Of a DNA stretch of 5,764 nt, positions 5,746 through 5,764 are shown one piece after another (the stretch's first letter is position 1; each line of letters starts with the position of its first letter). The DNA comes from an uncultured Pseudomonadota bacterium (GTDB lineage Bacteria; Pseudomonadota; Gammaproteobacteria; Burkholderiales; Burkholderiaceae_C), in the NCBI GenBank assembly GCA_900320815.1, contig ONTY01000110.1, positions 1 through 5,764 on the forward strand. The letters run 5' to 3'. Both the position numbers and the translations under genes were made by a program. The notes under the pieces are model-generated. The model was given only the letters and a program-made list of their open reading frames with translations. It searched no databases and was not told where the DNA came from.

Positions 5746-5764
5746 ATGGAGCAAGCCATGCTTG
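5746..5764 (+). CDS. Possible start of a further gene, cut by window end
   Basis: An ATG at 5746 opens a frame (MEQAML...) that also contains an ATG at 5758. The second ATG is preceded by GGAG (5748-5751) with a 6-base spacer, a good ribosome-binding geometry. It lies 52-64 bp after the nuclease stop on the same strand. Only a few codons are visible, so product and reality are unknown. Confidence 0.2.

Noticed and set aside
4884..5759. 291-codon open frame on the - strand opposite the nuclease gene
   Set aside because: The sense strand has clear Rpn-family motifs; the antisense product is low-complexity where it mirrors the AEGR repeat (RASF units).

Overview
The window looks like a GC-rich Gram-negative chromosome, most likely a betaproteobacterium of the Burkholderiales type. 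This is inferred from three things: a proteobacterial-style tRNA-Lys with an encoded CCA end, a TcdA protein with strong proteobacterial motifs, and overall base composition. No 16S gene or other firm taxonomic marker is present.

Left part (1-3537, + strand): a Type III restriction-modification locus. The window opens inside the mod gene, so only the C-terminal ~200 residues of the adenine methyltransferase are seen, including the SAM-binding DSFAGSGTT motif. A 188-bp gap follows, packed with GTAGGGGCA-type inverted repeats and a 27-bp repeat with a palindromic core. Then comes a complete 911-residue res gene, an SF2 helicase/translocase with a C-terminal PD-(D/E)XK endonuclease domain. Mod and Res together would form the restriction complex; Mod alone protects the host DNA.

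Middle part (3538-4554, - strand): a tRNA-Lys(CTT) gene with its own intrinsic terminator lies directly downstream of tcdA. TcdA cyclises t6A37 to ct6A37 in tRNAs that read ANN codons, and tRNA-Lys is one of them. The modifying enzyme and one of its substrates are therefore adjacent and co-oriented, 22 bp apart. A possible extended -10 promoter for the tRNA overlaps the tcdA stop codon. The res gene converges on this block and lies on the 3' side of the tRNA, the usual side for island insertion.

Right part (4555-5764): a 269-bp divergent intergenic region holds a second copy of the 27-bp repeat and a degenerate, inverted copy of the GTAGGG repeat. After it comes a complete + strand gene for an Rpn/PDDEXK-type nuclease (transposase-like family). 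Its C-terminal tail is encoded by about four 12-bp tandem repeats (AEGR units). The last bases may open another gene.

I do not see an obviously new multi-gene system. The strongest unexplained signal is the paired repeat modules in the two regulatory intergenic regions. The most appealing functional link is tcdA next to tRNA-Lys.
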